Below are positions 12,325-23,300 of a stretch of DNA of 64,000 bases, one piece after another. Under the pieces are notes generated by a model. That model ran no database searches. It saw nothing but the letters and a program-made list of their open reading frames with translations, and was not told the DNA's origin. Source of the stretch: Tenodera sinensis (Eukaryota > Arthropoda > Insecta > Mantodea > Mantidae); contig CM060964.1 of NCBI GenBank assembly GCA_030765045.1, forward strand, positions 319,119,513 to 319,183,512. The letters are read 5' to 3'. How positions within the stretch are numbered: the stretch's first letter is position 1; every line of letters begins with the position of its first letter. A program made the translations under genes and the position numbers.

Positions 12325-12729
12325 CAAAGAGCGCCAAAGAAAATCTTCAGAGGATTTAGTGTCGTTAACTGGGGTCTTTTGAGGTGCGAGCTTGACAGCT
12401 AACCTGGGTGCTCATCAAGTTTTCCTCTGAGTGTTTAACCCCTTCAAAGGCGTGTCCAGTACTAGCCGATGAGGTATGGCTACCAATAGAGATAAAAGGT
12501 CTGTATGACAAACGAAATTCACTCACTGTATCTCTTTCTTTCTTAACCAGTGCGATCCAGAGCGTAAATTATATTTCATTTTGTCAACTTTATTGTAGTT
12601 ATTGGCGTAACTATTTTCCAGAAGCGGCACACCCTTGCACCGTGACCTAACGCAACTAATGAAATGGCCATGGCTCCGAACAACGTGACCAAGATGCGAG
12701 TGCTGTGAGATTTTCTTTGGCGCTCTTTG
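12325..12729. mobile_element. TA-flanked MITE, copy 1 (Tc1/mariner-type ends)
   Basis: The perfect terminal inverted repeats begin CAAAGAGCGCCAAAGAAAAT and end with its reverse complement at 12729. TA dinucleotides flank both ends (12323-12324, 12730-12731). The flanks rejoin as CCCCTTGTACCTAG, matching the uninterrupted family A sequence, so the empty site can be reconstructed. 405 bp, non-coding. A second copy (45005-45398, opposite orientation) shares the internal AACCTGGGCGCTC-like and ACTAGCCGATRAGGTAT-like blocks. A TA duplication and no transposase suggest mobilisation by a Tc1/mariner-type enzyme. Confidence 0.85.
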
Positions 12730-12739
12730 TACCTAGAAA

Positions 12740-13030
12740 GGAGTGTTTTATTTATTTACTGACATTCTTTAACTACTATGCTTCTCAGCGTCCCTTTTTT
12801 ATACTGGGCGTGAAAGCCCAGTAAATTATGCTCAGAGGCCTCTTTATCAGGCTTGAGGAATTTTACATGCCGTAAATCTACAACACGGGCCCACCGACTT
12901 TACTTCCCTTCCAAAGGAAGCCATGCTAAACATTTTACACCCTAAAATATCCATTGCTCTCCACTAGCTTTGAACCCGCGACCTTGGGAACCTGAGACAG
13001 CACTGTACCTCTAGACCACGAAGGACAACT
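12740..13030 (-). repeat. tRNA-derived SINE
   Basis: On the minus strand the head at about 13028 has a B box (GGTCGCGGGTTCAAA, near 12970-12984) preceded by an A-box-like TGGTCTAGAGGTA. A body block GTAGATTTACGGCATGTAAAA lies near 12868-12888 and is shared with the SINE at 51301-51533. The tail points left into TTATTTATTTA. The duplication is not clear. Confidence 0.65.
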
Positions 13031-13178
13031 TTTATCCGCAGACAATAAGACAATTTCTGGAAGTGTCTATCACGATTAACAAGAAACCGCTAAAAAAGAA
13101 TCGTTTGCAGGAAGAATTTGTACACGAGTAGAGAAAATTATGTAAGTGTAACGCATCTTTTTCTGTAGTAATCTACGA

Positions 13179-13610
13179 GTGATTTCGACCTTGTTGTTGA
13201 CAAATGGAATCAGATTTGGGTTTGACAGAATTATTCAATATAATTCTTTAACAGCCCACCTTTTTGCTGTGGAAGGTGCCTCATATACCGAAGTTTTCAT
13301 TTGGACGAGTGAACTGGTTGTTTTTCTTTGGTGTTTTCCCTCAGGCGAATATCGACGTGCCAAGGAACAGATGAACAAACCAATATCCACACTTGAGGAT
13401 AAAGTTATTGAAGATAAAGTCGAAGGAGAGGCTTTGTGTAGCATATGTCTTTTTGTTTACATGTATGTGTTTTATAGTGTTTACTACTCGTTTTTACTAT
13501 ATATGCGACCAGAGATGGTAGATATTCATGATACATGTAAGAACATTATATTTAGAAAAGGAATTTTGGGAAGCAAACGCCCAAGACCTAAGTTTAGTGT
13601 TCCTCTCTAG
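13179..13610 (+). other. Longest non-repetitive open frame (143 codons), unassigned
   Basis: An uninterrupted 143-codon frame with no family motif, signal peptide or domain that I recognise. It lies between two family A copies and next to a SINE. In AT-rich DNA of this size one such frame is expected by chance. I do not call it a gene. Confidence 0.12.
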
Positions 13611-13738
13611 AATTTACCACTATAAATGATAGGAAAACCTGAAAAAAAACCTCAGCCAGGGAGGACAGCCCTAATGGGTTTTGAACCGCGGACCTTCCGT
13701 TCACGAGTCCTTGTCTTAACAACTTGGGCCACTTGTGT
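13600..13738 (-). repeat. tRNA-derived SINE, short type
   Basis: Minus-strand reading from 13735 gives an A-box-like TGGCCCAAGTTGTTAAGAC, then a B-box-like GGTCCGCGGTTCAAAAC (13681-13697), a CCCTGGCTGAGGTTTTTTTT body and a tail ending near TGGTAAATTCTAGAG at 13605. It abuts a (GT)n tract at its head. Confidence 0.6.
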
Positions 13739-13740
13739 CA

Positions 13741-13742
<2 letters not shown>

Positions 13743-13804
<62 letters not shown>
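13743..13804. repeat. (GT)n microsatellite
   Basis: Nearly pure GT over about 60 bp. A second, longer GT tract follows at 13919-13993 inside the adjacent family A copy. Confidence 0.95.
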
Positions 13805-13805
<1 letters not shown>

Positions 13806-13808
<3 letters not shown>

Positions 13809-13917
13809 GTGCGTAGGGGAAGTATTGTATTCGATCCAAAATTTCAGTGTCGAGATTTCACCGGAAACATGTTTTGAGACCCCCTGAATAAAAAAAAGCA
13901 TTTTTACAAAAAAAAGT

Positions 13918-13996
<79 letters not shown>

Positions 13997-14268
13997 CAGC
14001 ATAACTCAAAAATGAAAAGTCGGTTAAAAACCAAAGTTGGTACTTAAGTTTAATGTTTCATAAGGATGGGACACTAAGATTTTGAAGAAAATTCCTCCAC
14101 CCTAAACTATCCTTTACATGCAAAATTTTTCGAAAATTTCGATTCTCTCAAAAATGGCTTCTGCAAATGTTTATCTCGACTAACATGAAGAAGATCGAGG
14201 ATTATGAGTTTGTAAGAATACCTAGCACAGGAGTGGAGAAAGTCACATGAGCGCAACACGTCAGTTTT
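13806..14268 (+). repeat. Family A repeat with a large internal deletion
   Basis: The head (GTAGGGGAAGTATTGTATTC), (GT)n and body run to CTCTCAAAAATGGCT at about 14159, then jump directly to TCTGCAAATGTTTATCTCG, the 3' portion. About 440 bp of the middle is missing. The 3' end is readable (GGAGTGGAGAAAGTCACATG, GCGCAACACGTCAG). The two edges share only a few bases. Confidence 0.85.
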
Positions 14269-14329
14269 TTATAAGAGAATATAGCAAATCTTGGAAAGAA
14301 AGTTGTGAAGATATGTCACTTTCTGATTA

Positions 14330-15122
14330 TAATGTAACTAGAGGAAGTGTTGTATTTGCCGAAAAATTCCATACCGAGATTTCTCCGAAAATACATGTTT
14401 TAAAACTCCCTGAATATCAAACACAGAAAGCAATTTTAGAAAAAGTTCTGTGTGTGTGTTAGTGTTTATGTGTGTACATGACTGCCTGTGAACAGAATAA
14501 TTCAAACACCAAATGGCGGTTAAAGGCCAAACTTGGTATTTAAGTGCCCAAGGGTGCGAGGCAGATATTTTCGAAACAATTTCCCCATTCCAAACTAACC
14601 TTTACATGGAAAATGTTTCGAAAACCTTTAGTTTTTCAAAACTGGTTTTATAATTTTTATTAAATTAGGATATTCTCGTGACAAAGTGTACCTTGAATTT
14701 TCTGGGAAGATCAGAATGACTTTTGCACTGGTAAACTGGAAGAAATAGACAAAATCTTACTCGAAAAAGAACTTTGATATATTTAAAGCATATAATTCGT
14801 GTGAAATAATTAATTATTTCCAAAATATTCCTCATATTCGATTTGAATGTTCCAATACTTACACTTTTTCAAATTCCATTTTTTCTTCCTGGCCATGCAA
14901 ATAGAAAAATTTCAAAGCCCTCACATAGCGACCAGCTCTTATAAGATTTGACATTCGCTTAAGCCTGCTTTATTTCCACATCCCCACTGCGCCTACTAGA
15001 AAATATGTAATAAATCCATTTCTATAACTATATCTATCTCGATTAACATAAGCAGACAGGAGAGTGAGGGTTTATAAGAATGAGTAGAGAAAGTCATATG
15101 AGTACAACTTAACAGATTTTTT
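14330..15122 (+). repeat. Family A repeat, nearly full length
   Basis: It begins in the head (TAACTAGAGGAAGTGTTG), lacks the outermost motif, and ends with GAGTAGAGAAAGTCATATG and ACAGATTTTTTT. It follows the previous copy in the same orientation after about 60 bp, a tandem arrangement. Confidence 0.85.
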
Positions 15123-15702
15123 TCCTTTAGAATTTGTGGTAAAATGCGCAATACTGGGATCATTTTCGATTTCTTTAGAATCCCTGTAGGGGCTACATTA
15201 GTAGTTTGTTGTGAGGAGAAAATCGCTTAGCAATTAAGAAATCTTCATTCAGTAGTTCAAGTAGAACTGAAGCCACTTTCAGCAATTGCACGTATTGCTG
15301 TTTTCAAACAGGCTTCTTTAAGTATCCTTCCGAACTTATTTTGTTTCTTTTTCTGTCCCTTCTGCATTACTAACCAATTTGTTGTAGGTGTTACCTTAAT
15401 ATCACTTTGGGTGGTTGAAAAATGTACTTTCCCATGACTGTAGCCATGCCGTATCACTCTTCAAGTATACCGTATGGATGACATTTTGTTCGCAGAAAGT
15501 TAGAACTTTTAAGCTCTTGTGGAATGCATGCCCACCCACAAGAAGCAGAAATGCTCCAGGAAGTGACGCAACGAGAACAAGGCATCATCGTTCCCAAGGC
15601 CTCGTTTGGAAATCCATCAGAAAAGTCGTTACGGAACTTTTTTCTCTTAAATATCTTCTTAAAACCATTTCCCGGGGATCATCAAAAGCGCACAATGATC
15701 CC
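15123..15702. other. Unassigned spacer
   Basis: Nothing recognised; a 130-codon frame crosses from here into the next family A copy and is an artefact. Confidence 0.4.
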
Positions 15703-16545
15703 TTTTTACTTTCTCTACTACGTATAGTAAGTAGAGTATTGTATTCCACCCAAAAATTCCATGTCGAAATTTCAACGCAAATATACGTTTTGAGGTCCCC
15801 TGAATAAAATAAAGCATTTTTAGGAAAAAGTGCGCGCGCGTGCGTGCGTATGCCTGTGTGTCTGTGGACAGCATAGTTAAAAACATAAAAGTCGGTTAAA
15901 AACTAAAGTTGGTATTTAAGTTTAACATTTTTCAAGGACGCGACTGGAAGATTTTGAAGAAAATTGCTCCACCCTAAACTATCCTTTATATGTACAATTT
16001 TTCGAAAATTTTAATTTTCTTGAAAATGGCTCTAACGATTTTGATTAAAATGACATATGTTGAAGATATTTTTATGACAAATGAAATGTATTTTGTATGC
16101 TGAGGCTATAGCCTATGTAGTCCTGTTTACTCTTGATGACTTTTGCATAACTGGTAAACCGTAAGAGATAAACCAAGTCTTAATGTACAAAAATGTAGAT
16201 ATCGTTAAAACACACAATTTATATAAAATACTTCTTTTTTCTTTTGAGTGAACCATTTCTGAGATATTCTTTATTAGTTTTAATTTGCCAATACTTTCTC
16301 AAAGGAATATGCTATTCTTTCGTTTTCTTTTTTCTTTTTTTCTTTCTTTTTTTTTTTTTTTTTTTTTTATTTGGTGGCCTTACAAACAGAATGGAACTTC
16401 AAAGGCATCGCATAGCAACCAACGCTTAAAACACCACTATCGCTTAAAGCGACATTCCCCTTGCACCTACAAGAAAATTAGAACTAAACATTTGCAAGAA
16501 TAGTGTGTATAAGAGTGAGTATAGGGCTGCACATATTTGTGAACA
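15703..16545 (+). repeat. Family A repeat with intact head, running into family B
   Basis: The head is textbook (TTTACTTTCTCTACTACGTA then TAGTAAGTAGAGTATTG). The body is complete to CTACAAGAAAATTAG, then the 3' end is replaced by family B (TAGTGTGTATAAGAGTGAG). A T/C-rich expansion lies at 16320-16369. Confidence 0.85.
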
Positions 16546-16873
16546 GAGTTTCTCCAAATTGAATTATATCAAATGTCTGTATCGCAATATGTTACGTGAC
16601 GATCACTTGGTGGATCTTCAAAGATATCTTCGACTTTGTCGCGAAATATTGATAGACTTCTTAAACGTAAGCAATGCCAAAGAAGTCACTAATGACCAGA
16701 TGTTTATCGTGTAAGATTTGAAAGTGCTCTTCGTAAATCCAACGCAACCTGCATGTACCCAACCCGCCACTGCAACACAATGCACATCTGGGGGTTAAAA
16801 AGTGGCAAAGTCCTCGTATAGTGGAAGGAGGTAAACCCAACCGTCCCTCTTTCGCAAACGTTGGATATTGCTG
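16505..16873 (+). repeat. Family B: one end of the chimeric hAT element
   Basis: It contains GTATCGCAATATGTTACGTG, then ACGATCACTTGGTGGATCTT, and ends TTGGATATTGCTG, the decayed reverse complement of the hAT end CAGCGATGTCCAA. The same block occurs at 42097-42445 (-) and 63825-64000 (+). The opposite hAT end is not found upstream here; a full family A head occupies that place. Confidence 0.75.
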
Positions 16874-17439
16874 ATTTAATAGTTCGCGTTCCCATAACTT
16901 GTGCTGAGATTCGAAGGTGGGAAAAGAATTCTGTGTCTTATAGGCGTTCAGAAGTACGATCATAACGTGGTAAACAGCAAACAACATAACGTGTCATTTA
17001 ACTGATTAGAATACCCTAATAGTAATCAGACATCACATGCAATCTTCTCCGTAAGAACAGTCAAAACGTTTACGCTTGAAAAATTCTGTAATGTAACATA
17101 TTTTAGAAAAATCAATAATAAGAGACAATTCAAATATTTTTGCCTTATACTGCTCTAGGAAAAGCAAATAAGGTGCCACAGTTCTAGACCATTCTTTACG
17201 TTTGGAGCTGAAATATGTTTTTAGACAGGCAAGGATAAAAGAAGTGCATATAACTGTAGATGTTATTAATTAAAAGGGGGAATTATGCCACTTAGTGGCA
17301 AGAAATGATAACACTCCAGGGACACCAACTTTGATTTCCTTGCAGATATGAAGATAGAGGCCTGTATTGTTGATGTAATGGTGGGTAATTGGAATACATT
17401 AACTATGGAATCTGAAGAACCATTGCAAGAGGGTAACTA
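16874..17439. other. Unassigned sequence
   Basis: Nothing recognised. Confidence 0.4.
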
Positions 17440-17740
17440 AAATTTCTGCTAAAAAGAGTAAAGGAAACGGTGGGAAATAGCATATAACAGGTTCCTTCAG
17501 TGGTACAAGGTTAGAAACGTACAAACTAATTATAATGAAAACGTGCTATTAGCATATTTTAAAGGCAAAGCCAAAATATATCTTCAAAGTTACGAACAAA
17601 GTACCCTGCTATATAATCAATCTGTGCCTTAAGGTTACGAACAACAAAGACATTAGTAAATATCTACTACAAACTGAAAGTATTCTTGAAACAGATGTCT
17701 GAAGGAACAGTCGAAGGATTTCAACGAAGGAACAAGTTTA
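17440..17740 (+). pseudogene. Relic of a recombinase/integrase-like protein (tentative)
   Basis: One frame reads KRWEIAYNRFLQWYKV, then RNVQTNYNENVLLAYFKGKA, continuous over about 35 codons from about 17473 to 17575. The spacing of the AYxRFLxW and NExVLLAYF motifs resembles the N-terminal core-binding part of recombinase-like proteins common in insect genomes (Crypton- or ZMYM/KIAA1958-related). Downstream, pieces continue in shifted frames (for example LKQMSEGTVEGFQRRN near 17690-17740, a KSEGFxRRK-like block). No catalytic Arg/His/Tyr residues are visible. Stops and frame changes make it non-functional. The family name is a suggestion from motif similarity only. Confidence 0.35.
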
Positions 17741-17894
17741 TTCTCAGAGCCTTCTTATGTATAAAGTTTATTTTTCTAACTCATCATATTGTCAGCACTG
17801 ATGCTAAATAGCAATAAATGTCCATCACAGCGGCGCTGAGCATCACAGATACGAAATATACAGATAAAAACAATATAATTCATAATCTATAAAT

Positions 17895-18237
17895 TGTGTA
17901 TATTGAGTTGCACCCACATGACTTTCTCTACTCTTGTACTAATCACTCTTACAAACTCTTATTCCTCTATCTTCTTCATGTTAATCGAGATAAACATTTG
18001 TAGAAATTATCTTATTGCTAATTTTCTTGACGGTACAAAGGAAATATGGTAATACAGTACGCTTTAAGCGATAGTCATCTATTTTAAAACTAGTCGCTAA
18101 ATGAAGGCTTTGAAATTCCGTTCTCTTTACATGGACAAGAGATAAAAACGTGAAATAACAACCTTCAATTTGAGAAAAATATAAGCATTGCGCAACTCAC
18201 ACATAACAAGGAATGTCTCCGAAATGTATCACTCCAC

Positions 18238-18325
<88 letters not shown>

Positions 18326-18832
18326 TTAGTTGAACATCAAGTGTGTTATTGAGATCTACATTTTTTTGTATAGTAGAGATATAGAGATTTGGTCAATCTC
18401 TTACGGTTTACCAGTCGTGCAGTGCAGAGTAAACAGGGCTGCATTTGATATAGTGAGAAAATTCAAAATATAACTACATTTTATTTGCCATAAAATATCT
18501 AAAACTTATTGCATTTTAATCAAACTCATTAGAGCCATGTTTTAGAAAACCAAAATTTTCGGAAAATTGTCCATGTAAAGGGTAGTTTAGGGTGGAGCAA
18601 TGTTATTCTCTAAATCTTCGTGTTGCATTCTTGAAAGATATTAAACTTAAATACCAACTTTGGTTTTCAACTGACTTCTCGTTTTTGTGTTATGCTGTTC
18701 ACAGACACACACTCTGACCTATTTTTTTTTTCAGGGAGTCTCAAAACATATATTTCCGGTGAAATCTCGACATCGAATTTTTGGGTCGAATACAATACTT
18801 CCCCTACTTACTACACGTAGTAACGAAAGCAA
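17895..18832 (-). repeat. Family A repeat, full-length minus copy
   Basis: The 3' end lies at the left (GAGTTGCACCCACATGACTT then TCTCTACTCTTGTAC) and the head at the right (CTTACTACACGTAGTAACGA then AAGC). It is interrupted by the A-run and (AAT)n tract at 18239-18325. One of the most complete copies. Confidence 0.9.
18239..18325. repeat. A-run plus (AAT)n microsatellite inside family A
   Basis: About 45 A residues followed by about 13 AAT units. It sits at the same internal family A position as the (ATT)n tract at 31086-31405. Confidence 0.95.
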
Positions 18833-19427
18833 AATGAGTTTGTGATACGCATGTTCAAAGCAGGATAAAATCTCAGTTTGACCTCTTGAATCATAAATAA
18901 CTGTTATACAAAATTTCATAATAATTGGTTTAGCCATTCGGCAATTTTTGGCTTGGAGAGTAGCCAACATCTTTCGTTATGTACTCATTACCCTGCAGTC
19001 AATACTGAACGGAATTGAGACTTGTTAACTAACCTGAGTTATTCTTGTATTTCAGATGCAAAACTTATGCCACAATTAGACATTGGCTATGAAAGTTTAT
19101 TTAGAAACCTCCCTGTTTTACATTCTATATATAAAGACAATGTTTCAGGCAGACAGCCTTGAGGGAAATTTCGTACAACAAAACGCTTTAAAGACTCAAG
19201 GAGAGGGAATGAAAATAGTAAAGAGTTGTTTACTAAATCAGTTGCTATTAGGAAACCTTAACGATGCTATCAACACTTAACACGTTCACCAATAAGCAGA
19301 ATGTTTCCTTAGGATTGTTGAGTCTGCTTCTGGTGTAACTATAGTAAACAGTACATCAAGGAAAAGTAACTTATTGTGTTAACAGCCGCACGACTTTCAC
19401 TACCCATTAACCGCGTGTTACTTTCTC
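18833..19427. other. Unassigned sequence
   Basis: Nothing recognised. Confidence 0.4.
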
Positions 19428-19530
19428 TGCCATGAAGGAAGTATTGTACTCCACCCACAAATTCGGTACCAAGATTTGGCCGGAAACATTTTTATTTGTA
19501 GCCCTGAGCGAAAAAAATATACTAAAATGA
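19428..19530 (+). repeat. Family A repeat, head fragment facing an inverted copy
   Basis: TTACTTTCTCTGCCATGAAG, TATTGTACTCCACCCAC and a diverged ACCGGAAAC segment; truncated just before the next minus copy. It repeats the arrangement seen at 10757-11700. Confidence 0.75.
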
Positions 19531-19537
19531 AATAAAA

Positions 19538-20194
19538 CTGAAGTGTTGTATTCACACGACTTTCTCTATTCTTTTACTATGATTACAAAGCCTTATTGCT
19601 TTATCTTCTTCATGTTAGTCGAGATAAACATCTGCAGAAATTATCTTATTGCTCATTTCCTTATGGCTTTGAGCGATAGTCAAATGTTTCAGAGCTAGTC
19701 GCTTTAAGAAGGCTCTAAAATTCCGTTCTCTTTGCACAGCCAAGAGATAAAAAGTGAACAACGACCTTCCATTTGAGAAAATTATAGGTATTGCAAAACT
19801 CACACAAATAACAAGGAGTACCTCCGAAATGGTTCAATCCACAAAAAATTCATTTGGATAGAAATTGTGTTTTAACGAGATCTATATTTTTGAATAGTAA
19901 GAGTTGGTCTATCTCTAGTCATCAAGAGTAAACAGGACTACATAGGCTATAGATAGAAAATTCAAAATATACTTTAATTTTCCATAAAAATATCTTAAAC
20001 ATATGGCATTTTAATCAAAATCGTTAAAGCGATTTTTGAGAAAATAAAAATGTTCGAAAAATTTTCCACGTAAAGGGTAGTTTAGGGTGGAGGAATTTTG
20101 TTCAAAATCTTCGTGTCGCATCCTTAAAACACATTAAATTTAAATGCCTACTTTAGTTTTTAACCAACTTTTTGAGTTTTGCTGTTCACAGTCA

Positions 20195-20278
<84 letters not shown>

Positions 20279-20337
20279 TACACACAGACAGACAACACCT
20301 CCCCTACTTACTACACCTAGTAGAGAAAGTAATATAA
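19538..20337 (-). repeat. Family A repeat, nearly full-length minus copy
   Basis: The 3' end reads AGTGTTGTATTCACACGACT then TTCTCTATTC. The head at the right is intact (CTACTTACTACACCTAGTAG then AGAAAGTAAT). The internal (CA)n tract at 20194-20272 is expanded to about 80 bp, and the stretch between the CA tract and the head is shortened. Confidence 0.9.
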
Positions 20338-20719
20338 ACTGTGTGTTGCCAAGGAACGTTTTCTTAAGACGGCTAGTAATTTATTTCAGTTATAGCCTAT
20401 GTAAAAATATCTGTTCTTATAAGGTTCTTGCAAGGTTTTCAAGGGCACACATGAAATAATGGCTCATAAAATAGAAGTACTTTACTACATAAAGTTCGAT
20501 AAGCCGATGAAAATGATACCTATACTCTGACTTTCATAACAAGTAACAATGCAACGTAAAGCTGTAGATATTCAATAGAGTTTTTAATTTCACTACTACT
20601 TATGTTTTAGTTAGAAATATACAATTACACATAAAAATTCGATTCCAGGTTTCATTGAAATACTTATCATCAATTTTATTATTAGATGACATCGCAAATT
20701 CGCAACTAAAGTATTCACG
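20338..20719. other. Unassigned sequence
   Basis: Nothing recognised. Confidence 0.4.
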
Positions 20720-20885
20720 GCAGTAAAGCGCAAACCAGCTCGTATTACGTGACTTTTTTCACGCGGGGAAGAAATTTTGATATCTCTGGTTGACTAAGTT
20801 AGATATGAATCAATTTCTATTGCATGAAAGCGGGGTAAAAACGAACTCTACTGCAGCTAATGAAGGAATACATTTTTGGAAAACT
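20720..20885 (+). repeat. Family F repeat
   Basis: It contains CACGCGGGGAAGAAATTTTG, ACTAAGTTAGATATGAATCA and AACGAACTCTACTGCAGC. It matches the complement of 10252-10400 over about 150 bp. Confidence 0.65.
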
Positions 20886-22189
20886 AAATTGTTTATAGTA
20901 AAGTTGAACCTAGTTGTATTATTGTTTTAAAGAAATGCATGACAAACTTGATATCTGTCGTCTTTGGTTAGTTTATCCGCTTGCGCCAGCAGTGCACACT
21001 TTTGCCCCTCAATGCACTTCAGAACTGAAGACCTGCTAGTTAAAAAACGTGCAGTAAAACAGCATGGTCCTGTCCTTTTGAAATTTAGCCGCAGGTTACG
21101 TTAGGTTACATTGGGTTAGATTAGATTAGTATGCGTATATGAACAGTGTGAATGATCCTGTGGTTTCAAAATTTAGCCCAGATTAAGCTACGACGCCAAA
21201 GTCAGTGTGTGTATATGCGAACGAGATTCAAACAACCGTTTCTTCCGGATTACACTCGTACGTTTAGGTTGGCAGTTATTTCTGCACATGCGCAGAAGCA
21301 ACCAAATGGAGTCCTTTGTTGACATGTGATGATTTTGCTATAAAATAAACTTTCTTTAAAACGGTGAACGGTTAGATTACATACTTTTCAAGTGCTCACA
21401 TCTTTTCGTAAACCTCTAATTTAGATTTAGGCTTTCGTCTTCGTCTTTTACACTCCTTTTTGGGCGACAGATACAGTATCTTAGCCAAAATCTGTGTTAA
21501 ATAAATCTATATTGGCTTAATTCCTGTTGAAGTTTTGTTAGAAGCTGAAGTGTCAAGCAGAAAATGTATAGGTACTTTAAAATTTGCGTGTTCGCTATAA
21601 TAAGAAGTCGTTCGTTTTAATTTAGATTAATTTGTAATTGTAATAAAATAATAGATTCACGGTAGTGGTGGATACAAGGAAGGAAATGAGTATTTGTGTA
21701 TGTAACACAACGAAAGCTTGCCAACGAGAGCTGCGTAAAAGTTTGGTACTACTCGGATGAAGTCGGACTACCTCACTCGATTGAAGGCCACATGCTATTT
21801 CTACCGTCTTGCACTCTTCACATTGCACTCCAGAAGTTGTTAGATACTGGATCCCGTAATAGGGATACTCTCGCCCTGCAACAGGCGTAACGGTACGCTT
21901 AGGAAAATAGGCTTCTGCGCATCCAGCAGATTGGCAACCTTTCGTTGCGCTAGCTCTAGGAATGGGAAGAGGGCTGCAGTGACATCTTCAATAATTACAA
22001 CGGGCTCAGCCTGCAAAATGTAACGTTGCATGCACGGATAGAATTACGTTAAAAATGTTTACAATTCAAAACACGGCTGAACTAGGGAGTATATAGTCCC
22101 CAAAGAGGTTTATATACTCAAAATGAATTATAAGAAGTAGAATACCTTAGAAGTAGCGTTTAGACTTAATGTTAGCACTTCCTGAGACT
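20886..22189. other. Unassigned sequence with a short TTAGG-like patch
   Basis: No gene recognised. At about 21096-21131 the sequence GGTTACGTTAGGTTACATTG and the following GGTTAGATTAG resemble degenerate insect telomere units (TTAGG). The patch is only about 35 bp and proves nothing about telomeric origin. Confidence 0.35.
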
Positions 22190-23300
22190 GTAACATACCC
22201 ACCCACTCCATACAATACCACACCTCTGTTGGCAGGCTGAGAACGGCCCGAGGTGTGTCAATCGTGTACCTGCCCTTTTAGGGTTTAACAACTTTCTGAC
22301 GGGATGTGAGGTTTTGCAGGTTGACGGGTGATGATAAGGTTGAGGGTAGAAGGGAGGTAGCAACTCTAAGCTCCTCAACGGCTGCTTTCCAGTGTGCAAC
22401 TTCCGTTCGGCACTGCTGGTTTGTGGGTCCAAATATGGAGGTTTAAAATTTCGAATTTTGATTCCAAGCTTCTCTTGGAAGGACTGTATGGGAGCTCAGC
22501 TTACGCTGTTGTTGGAGAGGCTCCTCTGTTACCGGGGGTGCCCGCAAGCCATGCGGGGAACCCGGTGTCGCACAAGCGTGCATTCTCTGGGATTATAGCC
22601 CCCAAGAGACCTAACCATGGCGCTCCGATGTTGTGGTATTAGGTCGTAGAATTTTGTAGCCCGGCGCCTAATTTCGTCCTCCACATACGTAAGAGACGAG
22701 GCCCCGTGCAGTAGTCTCGAAGGGAATCTGCGGTATACAGAATACATTATCCGAAGTCCTCTATTCTGTATGCGCTGCAGAAGCAGGATATGGGTATCTG
22801 CGGCCATGCTCCAGATTTCGCAGGCGTTCAGGAGGACTGGGACTATGAGAGCCCGAAAAAGACGTAGCTTCATGGGAATGGGCATCCCAGACCGCAACAT
22901 GGGATACAGCGAGGCGGTTGTCCCGCTGGCCCGATGCGACAGTCTTGGATGTGTTCCCGAAAAGTAAGGCCCTTATCAAGCTTCACTCCCAGGTAGGAGA
23001 TGGTATCCGTCCATTCTATCCTTCTACCAAGATATGTGAATATGGGGAAGTTCGCGGGAAAACGGCGTTTGGTGAAGAGAATGGCGTAGTTTTTCTCCGG
23101 GTTAATGGACAATCGCCAACGCCTGCACCGTTCTTGGAGGAGGTGGAGGTGTCTCTGTATGGGGAGGAAGGTTCTGCGAGGGTGTTTGTCGTAACCCACC
23201 CACTCTCTTATGACGTTCTCTTTTATAGGAAAATAATGGCATATCAACAAACAACGCCACCTTATCGCTATAGCGCATGCGCGGAAGCAGTGCCAACCTA
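22190..23300 (-). pseudogene. Jockey-type non-LTR retrotransposon relic with 3' end
   Basis: Reading the minus strand from 23290, the frame gives YSDKVALFVDMPLFSY, at the place of the catalytic YxDD block but with the DD pair broken. Then come LLQERCRRWRLSINPEK (23135), TISYLGVKLDKGLTFREHI and, after a frame change at about 22900, MKLRLFRALIVPVLLNACEI and LLLQRIQNRGLRIMYSVYRR. This is the usual order of a Jockey-clade reverse transcriptase from palm to connection region. After the frame ends at 22529, the 3' untranslated part runs to about 22190; its CTCAGCCTGCCAACAGAGGT segment recurs at 43706-43737. The element is 5'-truncated near 23300. It lacks a clear poly-A and has one definite frame shift. 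Confidence 0.75.

Larger units (their letters stand above)
11826..13165 (+). repeat. Family A repeat carrying two nested insertions
   Basis: Family A sequence starts at about 11830 (ACAACACGAAGGTTTTC) and runs to CTTATTCCCCTTG at 12322. It is interrupted by the TA-flanked MITE (12325-12729) and then a minus-strand SINE (about 12740-13030). It resumes at 13045 (GACAATAAGACAATTTCTGG) and ends with CACGAGTAGAGAAAATTATG near 13145. A poly-T run of about 28 lies at 12209-12236. The head is missing. Confidence 0.8.

Noticed and set aside
13179..13610. 143-codon plus-strand gene
   Set aside because: No recognisable motif and an expected chance length; kept only as an unassigned frame.
15415..15807. 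130-codon plus-strand frame
   Set aside because: Its C-terminal third is the family A head, and other copies break the frame.
18239..18284. Poly-A tail of a retroposed transcript
   Set aside because: Family A sequence continues on both sides, so the A-run is an internal expansion, not a 3' end.
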